Source: Levilactobacillus bambusae
Lineage (GTDB): Bacteria; Bacillota; Bacilli; Lactobacillales; Lactobacillaceae
Direction: 5' to 3'
Length of the DNA stretch: 41,796 nt
NCBI RefSeq assembly: GCF_003124125.1
Contig: NZ_QCXQ01000003.1
Coordinates: forward strand, 95,097-136,892
Shown: piece by piece, positions 8,296-16,599 of the stretch
Numbering within the stretch: position 1 is the stretch's first letter
Layout of the letters: each line of letters begins with the position of its first letter
Notes under the pieces: model-generated
The model's input: only the letters and a program-made list of their open reading frames with translations
Database searches by the model: none
What the model was told of the DNA's origin: nothing
Made by a program: the position numbers and the translations under genes

Positions 8296-8560
8296 CTTAA
8301 CGTTCTTTAATTTTGCTTATGAAAGTTATCAATAATTCGTCACACTTTTATCGCGATTGCTTCTTAACTTGTGGGTATAGTTATCACCATAGTCATTAAG
8401 TAATTGATGACTTGATAGATAAAAATATCCCCTGAGGACATCTTGATAGTCTTTCCCCTAAGATTTGATATCCTTCTTTTCTTTCCTCTCTTTAAAATTC
8501 AATTGCCTCCCAACAATTGAATTCCCTGAGCGGCCGTCTCCCCCGACGGTCGCTTTTTTA
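8296..8560 (+). ncRNA. candidate C-rich small RNA or structured 3' UTR
   Basis: No protein frame with a ribosome site is present. Four C-rich strings occur: TATCCCCTG (8426), TTTCCCCTA (8453), CCTCCC in the loop of a perfect 10-bp hairpin (arms 8496-8505 and 8514-8523), and TCCCCC in the loop of a terminator (arms 8530-8538 and 8545-8553, then TTTTTTA). C-rich, UCCC-bearing loops that mask GGAGG sites are typical of several Gram-positive regulatory RNAs. I could not find a clean promoter; TATAGT at 8376 lacks a proper -35. The stretch could instead be the 3' UTR of the upstream gene, which has no earlier terminator. Confidence 0.4.
8530..8560 (+). terminator. intrinsic terminator with C-rich loop
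   Basis: GCGGCCGTC pairs with GACGGTCGC (one G-T wobble) around TCCCCC, followed by TTTTTTA. It ends the transcript from 7879 or from the candidate small RNA. Confidence 0.85.
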
Positions 8561-8591
8561 GTGCTCGGGGACTCTTAGCTCCCGTTCCACA

Positions 8592-8630
8592 CGAAAAAGG
8601 ATCCCCGTTTCCAAGGGGGACCCTTTTTCG
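8592..8630. terminator. bidirectional terminator between the candidate RNA and purB
   Basis: CGAAAAAGG-A-TCCCC pairs with GGGGA-C-CCTTTTTCG around a short loop with one internal mismatch. The A/T-rich arm base gives a T run on either strand. It is the likely end of the purB transcript, about 100 nt after its stop. Confidence 0.75.
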
Positions 8631-8728
8631 TTACAGCTCTGGTGAGGAACTGTCATATGAAAAATTATAAATCTGCATCTATAAGATAACACGATTCGAC
8701 CACTATGTAAAGGGTTACATCTCAATCA

Positions 8729-10024
8729 TTAGTTTAATCCCAACCGGTTAAAAACCTCATCCACATGTCGCAAATGATAGTGGTAATCAAAGGCATCCTC
8801 AATTTCGGCCGGTGTTAAAAACTGCCGGATTTCCGAATTTTCTTCAACCAGTGGTTTAAATTGAATTTGTTCGTCCCACGCCTTGGCCGTTAACGGTTGA
8901 ACCAAATCGTAAGCGGCCTCGCGCGACATTCCCGCCGCCACTAATTTTAGCAGAACGCGCTGACTATAGATAAGGCCATAGGTCCGGTCCATATTTTTCC
9001 GCATCGTTTCTGGAAAAACGTCGAGGGACCGTAAAATCGCCGTGAACCGGCCCAGCATATAGTCAATTAAGGTCGTACTATCCGCTAAAATGATCCGTTC
9101 AGCGGACGAATGAGAAATATCCCGCTCGTGCCATAACGTCACGTTTTCGTACGCCGTGACAACGTATCCGCGTAATACACGGGCTAGGCCCGTTACGTTT
9201 TCTGATCCAATGGGGTTCCGTTTGTGCGGCATTGCCGAGGATCCCTTCTGACCGGGGCGAAAATGTTCTTCGACCTCATGAATTTCGGAACGCTGAAGAC
9301 TACGAATTTCAGTGGCAAACTCTTCTAGGCTCGTTCCAATTAACGCAATTTCGGCAACGTAGGCGGCGTGCAGATCCCGGGGCAAAACCTGACTCGAAAT
9401 TTCCTGTGCCCGAAGCCCTAGGTGGTCGCACACTAGCTGTTCTAACTCCGGTGGGACGTTGGCATACGTTCCAACGGCTCCGCTAATCTTGCCCGCTTCA
9501 ACACCCGCCGCAACCTCGTCAAACCGCTTAATGTGCCGGTTGATTTCGGAATACCACCGGGCGACTTTCAGTCCAAACGTCGTTGGTTCGGCCTGGACGC
9601 CATGGGTGCGACCGATCATAACGGTGTCCTTGTAGGTTACCGCTAACTGGGCCAACACCTGCTTTAGGGCTTCTAAATCGGCCTTAATGATGGCGTTAGC
9701 CTGCTTTAACCGGAGTCCCTGCGCGGTATCCACAACATCCGTACTCGTTACCCCGTAATGAATCCACCGCCGTTCATCCCCTAAGCTTTCGGAAACGGCA
9801 CGGGTAAACGCCACCACGTCATGATGAGTTTCCGCCTCAATTTCAGTAATTCGATCGACACTATAGTTCGCGTTTTGCTCAATCTTTGTGAGATCGGCAT
9901 CGGAAATCACCCCTAACCGATTCCACGCATGGTCCACCGCTAATTCAACGGCTAACCAAGTTGCATACTGATTATCTAACGACCAAACCTGACCCATTTC
10001 AGGGCGGGTATAGCGTTCTAGCAT
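8729..10024 (-). CDS. purB: adenylosuccinate lyase
   Basis: 431 residues. It splits adenylosuccinate to AMP and fumarate and SAICAR to AICAR, so it serves both branches of purine synthesis. The fumarate-lyase signature GSSAMPHKRNP (261-271, Ser262/Ser263) is present, with catalytic His in ETHHDV (67-68) and GRTHG (His141). The start is set at the ATG of MLERYTRPEM, the usual N-terminus of the family, behind AAGGATGAGG; longer upstream starts lack support. It is divergent from purA. A terminator lies downstream. High certainty. Confidence 0.97.
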   Translation of the reverse strand: MLERYTRPEMGQVWSLDNQYATWLAVELAVDHAWNRLGVISDADLTKIEQNANYSVDRITEIEAETHHDVVAFTRAVSESLGDERRWIHYGVTSTDVVDTAQGLRLKQANAIIKADLEALKQVLAQLAVTYKDTVMIGRTHGVQAEPTTFGLKVARWYSEINRHIKRFDEVAAGVEAGKISGAVGTYANVPPELEQLVCDHLGLRAQEISSQVLPRDLHAAYVAEIALIGTSLEEFATEIRSLQRSEIHEVEEHFRPGQKGSSAMPHKRNPIGSENVTGLARVLRGYVVTAYENVTLWHERDISHSSAERIILADSTTLIDYMLGRFTAILRSLDVFPETMRKNMDRTYGLIYSQRVLLKLVAAGMSREAAYDLVQPLTAKAWDEQIQFKPLVEENSEIRQFLTPAEIEDAFDYHYHLRHVDEVFNRLGLN

Positions 10025-10159
10025 TTTCCTCATCCTTTCGTCGTGACCACCTAAGATATTACCATACATTGTTCCTGATTTCATTAATTTTATTGTTATT
10101 CGGGGTTAAAAAGTTTTTTATTTCATTTAATTTACATATATAAACAAAAATATTTACAT

Positions 10160-10222
10160 TTTCGTTCGTTATTTCGTTTGATTTTCATGTCGAACATGGG
10201 TATACTTTGCGATGTTGGTTCG
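10160..10222 (+). promoter_or_regulatory. purA promoter with PurBox-like sites
   Basis: TTGATT at 10178, a 17-nt spacer and TATACT at 10201 form a good promoter for purA-guaC. CGAACAT (10191-10197) lies in the spacer, and an opposing GTTCGTTAT is at 10164. Both match the CGAAC core of PurBoxes bound by Gram-positive PurR. The gap between the cores (22 nt) is shorter than the classical Bacillus arrangement, so PurR control is a reasonable inference rather than a certainty. A further GTTCG core lies at 10218. Confidence 0.55.
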
Positions 10223-10256
10223 AAGGAATCAATAATTTGATCAATGAGGTGCTTTT

Positions 10257-11540
10257 ATGTCATCAATCGTAGTTGTCGGCTCCCAGTGGGGCGACGAAGG
10301 TAAGGGAAAAATCACGGATTTTTTAAGTCAGGATGCGGATATTGTTGCGCGGTACCAAGGTGGCGATAATGCCGGCCACAGTATTGTGTTTAACGGCCAG
10401 CAATTCTCGCTTCAACTCATCCCGTCCGGCATCTTCTTTCCGGAAAAGACGTGCGTGATTGGAAATGGCGTGGTCGTGAACCCCGTTTCCCTCATGGATG
10501 AGTTAAAATACCTGCACGATAACGGAATTTCGACGGATAACCTTCGGATTTCTGACCGGGCAAACGTCATCTTCCCCTACCATCGGTTACAAGATGAATA
10601 CGAAGAAGAAATGAAAACCGAAAAGATCGGCACAACCCACAAGGGCATCGGTCCCGCTTACATGGATAAGGCGGAACGGATTGGCATTCGCATGGTTGAT
10701 TTGCTGGACCAGGATATTTTTGCCGCTAAGCTCCAGCAAAATTTAACCATTAAAAACCGGTTATTTGATCGCCTATATGACAAACCGACCCTTAAATTCG
10801 ATGAAATTTTCAATCAATATTATGCAATTGGTCAACAGTTAAAACCATTCATCACCGATACATCCGTCCTCGTTAACGACGCCCTCGCTAACGGCCAGCA
10901 CGTTCTTTTTGAAGGGGCGCAGGGCGTCATGCTGGACGTCGACCATGGAACCTATCCGTTCGTTACCTCTTCAAATCCGGTCGCTGGTGGTGTCACCACG
11001 GGCTTAGGAATTGGCCCTAGCCTGGTTAATGAAGTCATCGGGGTCTGCAAGGCTTACACTTCCCGGGTCGGGGATGGCCCCTTCCCAACGGAACAGATTA
11101 ATGAAATCGGGGACCAGATTCGTGAAACCGCCCATGAGTACGGCACCGTTACCCATCGGCCACGTCGGATTGGCTGGTTTGACAGCGTCTGTTTGCGCCA
11201 CGCCACCCGGGTTTCTGGTTTTACCCGGCTGTCCCTCAACTGTTTAGACGTTCTAACGGGAATTCCCACCCTCAAGGTTTGTGTTGCCTACGACTTAGAC
11301 GGCCAACGAATCAACCACTATCCGGCTAGTCTAGCTGAAATTGACCGGTGCCGCCCCATTTACGAGGAACTTCCGGGATGGACCGAGGATATTACACAGT
11401 GCCGCCGGTTCGAAGACTTACCGGATAATGCCCAACATTACCTGACCCGCATTAGTAAACTCGTTGGGGTTCCCTACCTCACCTTTTCGGTAGGCCCCGA
11501 CCGGGATCAAACGAACATCTTAGCATCAGCATGGCAATAG
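10257..11540 (+). CDS. purA: adenylosuccinate synthase
   Basis: 427 residues, the normal length. It joins IMP and aspartate to adenylosuccinate using GTP, the first committed step to AMP. The N-terminal [11 protein letters not shown] (8-18) with catalytic Asp13, His41 in [14 protein letters not shown] and [17 protein letters not shown] are all present. The ATG follows GAGGTGCTTTT. guaC begins 15 nt after the stop, so they form an operon. Together with divergent purB the unit converts IMP to AMP. Confidence 0.97.
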   Translation: MSSIVVVGSQWGDEGKGKITDFLSQDADIVARYQGGDNAGHSIVFNGQQFSLQLIPSGIFFPEKTCVIGNGVVVNPVSLMDELKYLHDNGISTDNLRISDRANVIFPYHRLQDEYEEEMKTEKIGTTHKGIGPAYMDKAERIGIRMVDLLDQDIFAAKLQQNLTIKNRLFDRLYDKPTLKFDEIFNQYYAIGQQLKPFITDTSVLVNDALANGQHVLFEGAQGVMLDVDHGTYPFVTSSNPVAGGVTTGLGIGPSLVNEVIGVCKAYTSRVGDGPFPTEQINEIGDQIRETAHEYGTVTHRPRRIGWFDSVCLRHATRVSGFTRLSLNCLDVLTGIPTLKVCVAYDLDGQRINHYPASLAEIDRCRPIYEELPGWTEDITQCRRFEDLPDNAQHYLTRISKLVGVPYLTFSVGPDRDQTNILASAWQ

Positions 11541-11555
11541 CCAAGGAGGCCCAAC

Positions 11556-12542
11556 ATGACCATTAACGAAGTTTTTGACTACGAAGACGTTCAATTAATC
11601 CCCAATAAATGTGTGATTAACAGCCGGAGTGAAGCAGATACCAGCGTTCAGTTTGGCAGCCGTACCTTTAAGATTCCCGTCGTTCCCGCTAATATGGAAA
11701 CGGTGATTAACGAAGAGTTAGCTACTAAACTAGCCCAGCACGGTTACTTTTACGTCATGCACCGGTTCCAACCGGCGGATCGGTTGGGGTTCATTACCCG
11801 CATGCACGACCAAAACTTATTTGCTTCCATCAGTGTCGGTGTCAAACCGGATGAACTAGCCTTTATAAAACAACTTCACGATGAAAACGCGGTCCCGGAA
11901 TATATCACCATTGATATTGCCCACGGCCACGCTGACTCAGTCATCCACATGATTCAGGTTATTAAGGACTTGCTCCCTGATGCCTTCGTCATTGCTGGCA
12001 ACGTCGGCACCCCCGCTGGTGTTCGGGACCTCGAGAACGCCGGGGCCGATGCCACTAAGGTGGGGATTGGTCCCGGAAAGGCCTGTATCACGAAACTCAA
12101 GACCGGGTTTGGAACCGGTGGTTGGCAGTTGGCTGCCCTTCGACTCTGCGCCAAGGCCGCCCGAAAGCCCATCATTGCGGACGGTGGAATTCGGTACGAC
12201 GGCGACATTGCTAAGTCGATTCGGTTTGGTGCCAGCATGGTCATGATCGGTTCAATGCTGGCTGGTCACCAGGAGTCCCCTGGCAACGAAATCACCATTG
12301 ATGGCCGCGTCTACAAGCAATACTGGGGGTCTGCCTCCGAGAAACAAAAGGGCACCTACCAAAACGTTGAAGGAAAACAGATGCTGGTTCCTTACCGGGG
12401 ACCCATCAAAAATACCCTCAACGAAATGGAAGAAGACCTGCAATCCTCAATTTCATACGCCGGTGGTCGTCACCTCATGGATATCAGGACCGTCGACTAC
12501 GTGATCGTTAAAAACTCAATTATGAACGGGGATAATTACTAG
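11556..12542 (+). CDS. guaC: GMP reductase
   Basis: 328 residues of the IMPDH/GMPR TIM-barrel family. It lacks the CBS-domain insert of IMP dehydrogenase and has the catalytic Cys177 in [11 protein letters not shown], followed by the GMPR-typical TGFGTGGWQ. It converts GMP with NADPH to IMP and ammonia. Following purA directly, it feeds IMP into the AMP branch, so purB/purA/guaC act as a guanine-to-adenine salvage loop. The ribosome site is AAGGAGG, spaced 7-8 nt. Confidence 0.96.
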   Translation: MTINEVFDYEDVQLIPNKCVINSRSEADTSVQFGSRTFKIPVVPANMETVINEELATKLAQHGYFYVMHRFQPADRLGFITRMHDQNLFASISVGVKPDELAFIKQLHDENAVPEYITIDIAHGHADSVIHMIQVIKDLLPDAFVIAGNVGTPAGVRDLENAGADATKVGIGPGKACITKLKTGFGTGGWQLAALRLCAKAARKPIIADGGIRYDGDIAKSIRFGASMVMIGSMLAGHQESPGNEITIDGRVYKQYWGSASEKQKGTYQNVEGKQMLVPYRGPIKNTLNEMEEDLQSSISYAGGRHLMDIRTVDYVIVKNSIMNGDNY

Positions 12543-12633
12543 GTGGTTGTTGACCTTTATGCGCCAGCAATAACCTCCCACAAAATACTTTTAGGTTTTA
12601 TGAATCATTGGGATTTATCGTAAAAAAAAATGT

Positions 12634-12717
12634 TATAATTGGTTAGCAATAATAAAGAGAATAGTTCTTATGTAACAGCACAAAAGCCTCATCCCTTGCC
12701 GGATGAGGCTTTTTTTA
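12634..12717 (+). terminator. terminator, possibly of a short independent transcript
   Basis: AAAGCCTCATCC (12683-12694) pairs perfectly with GGATGAGGCTTT (12701-12712), then more T. A consensus TATAAT at 12634 lies about 45 nt upstream, so besides ending purA-guaC this could bound a transcript of about 75 nt. No convincing -35 is visible (TTGGGA lies 20 nt upstream). The remaining bases of 12543-12833 hold a weaker stem near 12542-12577 and the terminator at 12787. Confidence 0.6.
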
Positions 12718-12786
12718 TCACCTGTGCGATGGAACCCGACTAAAGAGTATAGTATGCACGTTCTTCCCTCCATTAATTAATAATTA

Positions 12787-12833
12787 AAAAATCCGGTTTT
12801 ACTCACCTAACTAATGAGTAAAACCGGATTTTT
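12787..12833. terminator. bidirectional terminator, 19-bp perfect stem
   Basis: Arms 12787-12805 and 12815-12833 pair perfectly; A and T runs at the base serve both strands. It is directly adjacent to the stop codon of the NhaC-family gene. Confidence 0.9.
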
Positions 12834-14243
12834 CTAATCGATTACCGTCTCTGCCTTCACCGGCTCAGTCGCCGTATGCTTTAATCCGATTCCCGTGTAC
12901 CCGCTTAAGATTGAGAAAATCGGCGATAGAATACTAAAGAAACAGAACGGCAGGTAAGCTAGCGTAGACACTCCCAGCGTGTTGGCAGCAAAAGCGCCGG
13001 CAACTCCCCACGGAACCAAGTAGTTAATAACCGTCCCTCCATCTTCAAGTACCCGGCTTAAAGCCAAGTTATTGAGGCCGTGCTGATTGAACGCCCGTTT
13101 AAAAGCTTTCCCAGGCAACAGAACGGACAGGTACTGTTCCCCAACGAAAACGTTAACCCCAATTCCCGATAAGATGGCGGCGGTCACCATCGAACCATCC
13201 GAGTGCAGGTGGTTAATCAACGGGGTCATCGCCGTTTGAATCAGCCCAAACTGCATGAGCAGACCGCCTAACGATAACGTTAAAAGAATTAACGCAATGG
13301 TGCCCAACATGGCGTTAATCCCGCCCCGGGTAAGAAGCGTATCAACACTGGAATTTCCCGTATGCGCAACGTACCCCGATTCAATAATGGCAGCCATTTT
13401 CTTAATGGTCATTCCCGGCGTTTGAATAAACGTCATCCCAATCGCAATCCCGATGTTTAAAAAGAGGGTCGCAATGGCAGGAATCTTAAAGATCGCACAA
13501 AGCATCATCACGACAATGGGTAGGGCCGCCCACCACGAAATCACAAAGTGACTGTTTAACACCGACAGGGTGGTTTCAACCCGTCCCAAAGCCAAGTGTT
13601 GGCTTCCCTGGCCTAAAATCCCGTACAGGATAAGCGAAAGCACAAAGGCCGGGATGGTCGACCACATCATATTCCGAATATGATCAAACAAGTCATCCTC
13701 TGCAATGGCTGACGCTAAGTTAGTGGAGGCCGATAGCGGCGACATCTTATCCCCAAAGATCGCCCCTGAGATGACGGCGCCCGCCACTAACGCTGGCTGT
13801 ACGCCCATGGTTAACCCCATCCCAAACAGGGCAATTCCCACGGTGGAAATGATGGTAAAGGCACTCCCAATGGAGGAGCCGATTAAGGCGCACACGAGAA
13901 ACACAGAGGGAACAAACCACTGGGCTGAAATCATGTGGAACCCTAACACCATCATGGATGGAATAATTCCGGCCGCAATCCACGTACTAATAATGGCCCC
14001 AATGAGTAAAAAAATGACCAGGGGAATAATTCCGTTGGAAACCCCCTTTGATATTCCTTCGTGAATGTCCTCCCAGCTAAACCCCCGCACCTTGGCCCAT
14101 AAAATAATGAGGGCAATCGTCGTCAAAACGGGAACAAGCGGTGACAGGCCAAACCCAATGACCCCGGTTCCTAAAATGATAATCATGCCGGCTAATACCG
14201 TAACGGATTCAGCGAACCCGACTTTAAGCGTTGTTTGTTTCAT
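12834..14243 (-). CDS. NhaC-family transporter, probable T-box-controlled tyrosine transporter
   Basis: 469 residues with about 11-12 membrane segments and the NhaC-family motif GDKMSPLSASTN (164-175). NhaC-family members exchange Na+ or H+ for ions or organic substrates. Sequence alone would give 'Na+/H+ antiporter', but the gene sits behind a T-box leader whose specifier reads most easily as a tyrosine codon. From memory, YheL-type NhaC relatives under tyrosine T-boxes have been predicted as tyrosine transporters. The substrate call is therefore inferred from regulation. The ribosome site AAGGAG is spaced 10 nt. The malate/lactate exchanger MleN is another NhaC-family option. Confidence 0.85.
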   Translation of the reverse strand: MKQTTLKVGFAESVTVLAGMIIILGTGVIGFGLSPLVPVLTTIALIILWAKVRGFSWEDIHEGISKGVSNGIIPLVIFLLIGAIISTWIAAGIIPSMMVLGFHMISAQWFVPSVFLVCALIGSSIGSAFTIISTVGIALFGMGLTMGVQPALVAGAVISGAIFGDKMSPLSASTNLASAIAEDDLFDHIRNMMWSTIPAFVLSLILYGILGQGSQHLALGRVETTLSVLNSHFVISWWAALPIVVMMLCAIFKIPAIATLFLNIGIAIGMTFIQTPGMTIKKMAAIIESGYVAHTGNSSVDTLLTRGGINAMLGTIALILLTLSLGGLLMQFGLIQTAMTPLINHLHSDGSMVTAAILSGIGVNVFVGEQYLSVLLPGKAFKRAFNQHGLNNLALSRVLEDGGTVINYLVPWGVAGAFAANTLGVSTLAYLPFCFFSILSPIFSILSGYTGIGLKHTATEPVKAETVID

Positions 14244-14264
14244 ATCTTTACGTCTCCTTATTGA

Positions 14265-14342
14265 TTAATTATCCGTCTTCAACCCTGAAGTTTCCGGTAA
14301 TAACCAATAATAAGGGTTGCCCCCGCACGTTCGTTTAATCAT
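14265..14342 (-). CDS. 25-codon open frame between T-box and transporter
   Basis: It runs ATG to TAA with 25 codons and has a strong GGAGG 8 nt upstream, immediately after the T-box terminator. The product MIKRTCGGNPYYWLLPETSG (first 20 residues) is polar, with no membrane segment. It holds adjacent Tyr-Tyr-Trp codons, striking beside a likely tyrosine-specific T-box. The stop is 21 nt before the transporter start. It could be a translated leader peptide or simply a small protein of unknown role. Confidence 0.5.
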   Translation of the reverse strand: MIKRTCGGNPYYWLLPETSGLKTDN

Positions 14343-14361
14343 CGTCTCTACCTCCATATGC

Positions 14362-14625
14362 AAAAAAAATCGTCCCTGCTGCCAACTGCAACAGGGACGA
14401 TTTTCACCGTGGTACCACCCAGATTGCTCCCTCCGGCTGTTAAGCACGACAAAGGAACCTCTTCATCAGATGGTAACGGTTCTGACGATTTTTCCGCTGG
14501 GTTGCCCCAGAGCCCATCACTGTATTTCGACGACGTAACCCTGATCGGTTCGCAGCACCCACCGACTTCCTGACACCCAGATTACTCGCTACTTAAGCGT
14601 GATTTTATGCGTTCATTTTTAATTG
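14362..14625 (-). promoter_or_regulatory. T-box riboswitch, likely tyrosine-specific
   Basis: On the minus strand the T-box sequence GGGTGGTACCACGG occurs (forward 14407-14420). It is followed by a 17-bp terminator (arms 14388-14404 and 14366-14382) and a T8 run. Stem I is recognisable: ATCAC pairs with GTGAT at its base. The AGTA box faces GAA as in known specifier loops, and the distal loop carries GGGTG. After GAA the 3' side reads ATACA, so the specifier is TAC (Tyr) with one spacer base, or less likely ATA (Ile). The bulge TGGT fits an A73 discriminator, as in tRNA-Tyr. Confidence 0.88.
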
Positions 14626-14631
14626 TTGCCT

Positions 14632-14660
14632 AGTGTATCATGCCCGTATCCCAACGTCAA
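14632..14660 (-). promoter_or_regulatory. promoter of the T-box transcript
   Basis: On the minus strand: TTGACG, exactly 17 nt, then TACACT with an upstream TG (extended -10). Transcription would start near 14625. It lies just after the stop codon of the acetyltransferase gene. Confidence 0.75.
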
Positions 14661-14663
14661 TCC

Positions 14664-15200
14664 CTATTTAAAGAACCCGTTGGGGTACCGGATGACGCCG
14701 CCTTTATGCAATAAGGCGCCATCCTTCAGCGGTTTAATTAAGTTATCCGCCATATTAATTTCCAAACTATTCCGTACGTTAAACGTATCCGCAGGAACAA
14801 AGTTAAACCGTGAAAGATAGTTTGCATCCCCAACCGCACTCATGGCGGGAACCCCAGCTAATTGAGCACGGGTCGTCAGTTCGTGAACGAGGGCTTCAGC
14901 AATTCCCTGTCCCTGATATTCCGGTAAAACGGCTAACGGGGTTAAGGCCACCAGGTCCATTTCATCGTAACCGTGGTGCAGAACCACGGGCATTAACATG
15001 GCGTACCCCACAATGGTAGCCGACTCCCGTATTTTAGCTTCCACTTCAAAGCTAGGGTTATACTTGGCCGTTGCCCGAATTCGTTCCATTGTCTCAGCTT
15101 CATCACCGTACGCCTTTGGTTCGTTAGCGTAAGCTTGGTTAACAATCTGTTTGACTGCTTCATAATCCTCTGGTTGAACCGTTTCTATGCTAACTTTCAC
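14664..15200 (-). CDS. GNAT-family N-acetyltransferase
   Basis: 178 residues with a single GNAT fold. The acetyl-CoA-binding motif A appears as LAVLPEYQGQGIAEALV (about 89-105), with the QGQGIA pyrophosphate loop. The closest pattern is COG3153-type acetyltransferases, whose substrates are mostly unknown. The start is GTG, 6 nt after GAGGG. It is separated from the T-box promoter by only a few bases downstream, so it is transcribed separately from the transporter. Confidence 0.85.
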   Translation of the reverse strand: MKVSIETVQPEDYEAVKQIVNQAYANEPKAYGDEAETMERIRATAKYNPSFEVEAKIRESATIVGYAMLMPVVLHHGYDEMDLVALTPLAVLPEYQGQGIAEALVHELTTRAQLAGVPAMSAVGDANYLSRFNFVPADTFNVRNSLEINMADNLIKPLKDGALLHKGGVIRYPNGFFK

Positions 15201-15310
15201 AACGTTCCCTCACATTTCACGCTTTTTTCTTCATTATACCCACTTGAAAAAAATTTGTCGAAAATATGATAATTTTTTTAATTAAAACTGAACGTTTACG
15301 GTCAACCCAA

Positions 15311-16180
15311 TTACTTGGCCTGACTGGTGTTATACGTGACCGACCGTTTTAAAAAGGCTTCGTCGTTAGGATCCGAACCCACCCGGTCCCCGCGGTCTAA
15401 TCCAGCCATCGCCTTCATTTCCTCTTCATCTAAACCGAAGGCGAAGATATCCCGATTCTCCTGAATTCGGTTTTGGTGGATCGACTTCGGAATCACGACC
15501 TCTTCGCGTTCGACGTGCCACCGCAAGATGATTTGGGCCGGTGTGACCCCGTGATTTTCGGCCAACTGTTTAACCAACGGATCGTTTAGTTCCGAACTCT
15601 TGCCGCCACCAAGCGGGCTCCAAGCTTCGTGAATAATTCCCTGATCCTTCAGGTAGGCATGGAGCTCCTTCTGCTGAAAGTACGGGTGCGTTTCAATTTG
15701 GTCCACGACCGGTTTAACGTCCGAATGGGCTAATAAATCTTCAATGTGCCGTTTCTCAAAGTTCGATACCCCGATATTTTTAATTTTTCCTTCATGGTAC
15801 AGATCGACTAAGGCCGCCCAAGCTTCAACGTACCCGTCGGCCGGCCAGTGAATGAGGTACATGTCCAGGTAATCAAATCCCATCAGGTCTAAGGTCTTTT
15901 CATACTGGGCCCGAACGTTGTCGTACCCACGGACATCATTCCAAAACTTAGACGTCACAAATACGTCCTCCCGGGGCACGTCACTTTCTGCAATGGCCTC
16001 GCCCACTTCTTTTTCGTTGGCATAGTACGACGCCGTATCAATGTGCCGGTAACCAGCTGCAAGGGCCCATTTGACCGCCTCTTTCACCTGGGTAGCGTCA
16101 TCCACCCGGAAAACGCCCAATCCGAGCTGCGGGATGGTATGTTCATTATTTAATGGAATATTGGGAATCTCATTGTGCAT
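15311..16180 (-). CDS. aldo/keto reductase
   Basis: 289 residues, a TIM-barrel oxidoreductase using NADPH, of the 2,5-diketo-gluconate/methylglyoxal reductase group (AKR5-like). The tetrad is complete: Asp48 and Tyr53 in HIDTASYYANE, Lys78 in VTSKFW and His111 in LIHWPADG. The C-terminal IPKS cofactor motif is present. AAAGGGG lies 10 nt before the ATG. It lies downstream of the family-1 repeat array, which separates it from glycerate kinase. Confidence 0.92.
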   Translation of the reverse strand: MHNEIPNIPLNNEHTIPQLGLGVFRVDDATQVKEAVKWALAAGYRHIDTASYYANEKEVGEAIAESDVPREDVFVTSKFWNDVRGYDNVRAQYEKTLDLMGFDYLDMYLIHWPADGYVEAWAALVDLYHEGKIKNIGVSNFEKRHIEDLLAHSDVKPVVDQIETHPYFQQKELHAYLKDQGIIHEAWSPLGGGKSSELNDPLVKQLAENHGVTPAQIILRWHVEREEVVIPKSIHQNRIQENRDIFAFGLDEEEMKAMAGLDRGDRVGSDPNDEAFLKRSVTYNTSQAK

Positions 16181-16210
16181 TCTAAAATTACCCCTTTCAT
16201 GGGTTAGATC

Positions 16211-16599
16211 ACTGTTGTTAAATGATTTGGGTCATGTGCTCTTCTTAAATGCGCTCCCTCAAATCTGACAGTTCCGGTTAAGTTAATACCAAGATAAGCC
16301 CTAACCCGGCTTTTCTTGGCATCCCCTTAATCCTCGCTGTCAAACGATTGGGGTCACGCTCTCTTCCTAAACGCGCTCCCTCAAATCTGACAGTTCCGGT
16401 TAAGTTAATACCAAGATAAGCCCTAACCCGGCTTTTCTTGGCATCCCCTTAATCCTCGCTGTCAAACGATTTGGGTCACGCTCTCTTCTTAAATACGCTC
16501 CCTCAACCTGACCATTCCGGTTAAGCCAGTTTCGAGATAAGCTCCAGAATCGGACTTTTCCCGGAACTTTCTTAATCCTCATGGTCATTCCGGTTGAGG
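16211..16599. repeat. tandem array of family-1 hairpin repeats (A0-A3)
   Basis: Three full units with 121-122 nt period and a right-end fragment (16211-16236) fill the gap between aldo/keto reductase and glycerate kinase. A1 (16258-16353) and A2 (16380-16475) are nearly identical; A3 (16501-16599) is diverged. A2 stems: P1 CTCAAATC/GATTTGGG, P2 TGACAG/CTGTCA, P3 GGTTAAG/CTTAATCC, P4-P5 CCAAGATAAGCC/GGCTTTTCTTGG. A3 stems: P1 CCTCAACC/GGTTGAGG, P2 TGACCA/TGGTCA, P3 as in A2, P4 AGTTTCG/CGGAACT. P1, P2 and P4 differ on both sides yet still pair. The last base touches the TGA stop of glycerate kinase. Confidence 0.85.

Noticed and set aside
8314-8394. 26-codon frame starting near 8314
   Set aside because: No ribosome site precedes it and the sequence has no coding character; it lies in the candidate RNA region.
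16211-16599. CRISPR array
   Set aside because: The 122-nt units are repeated throughout, with no short identical repeats and unique spacers, and no cas gene is near.
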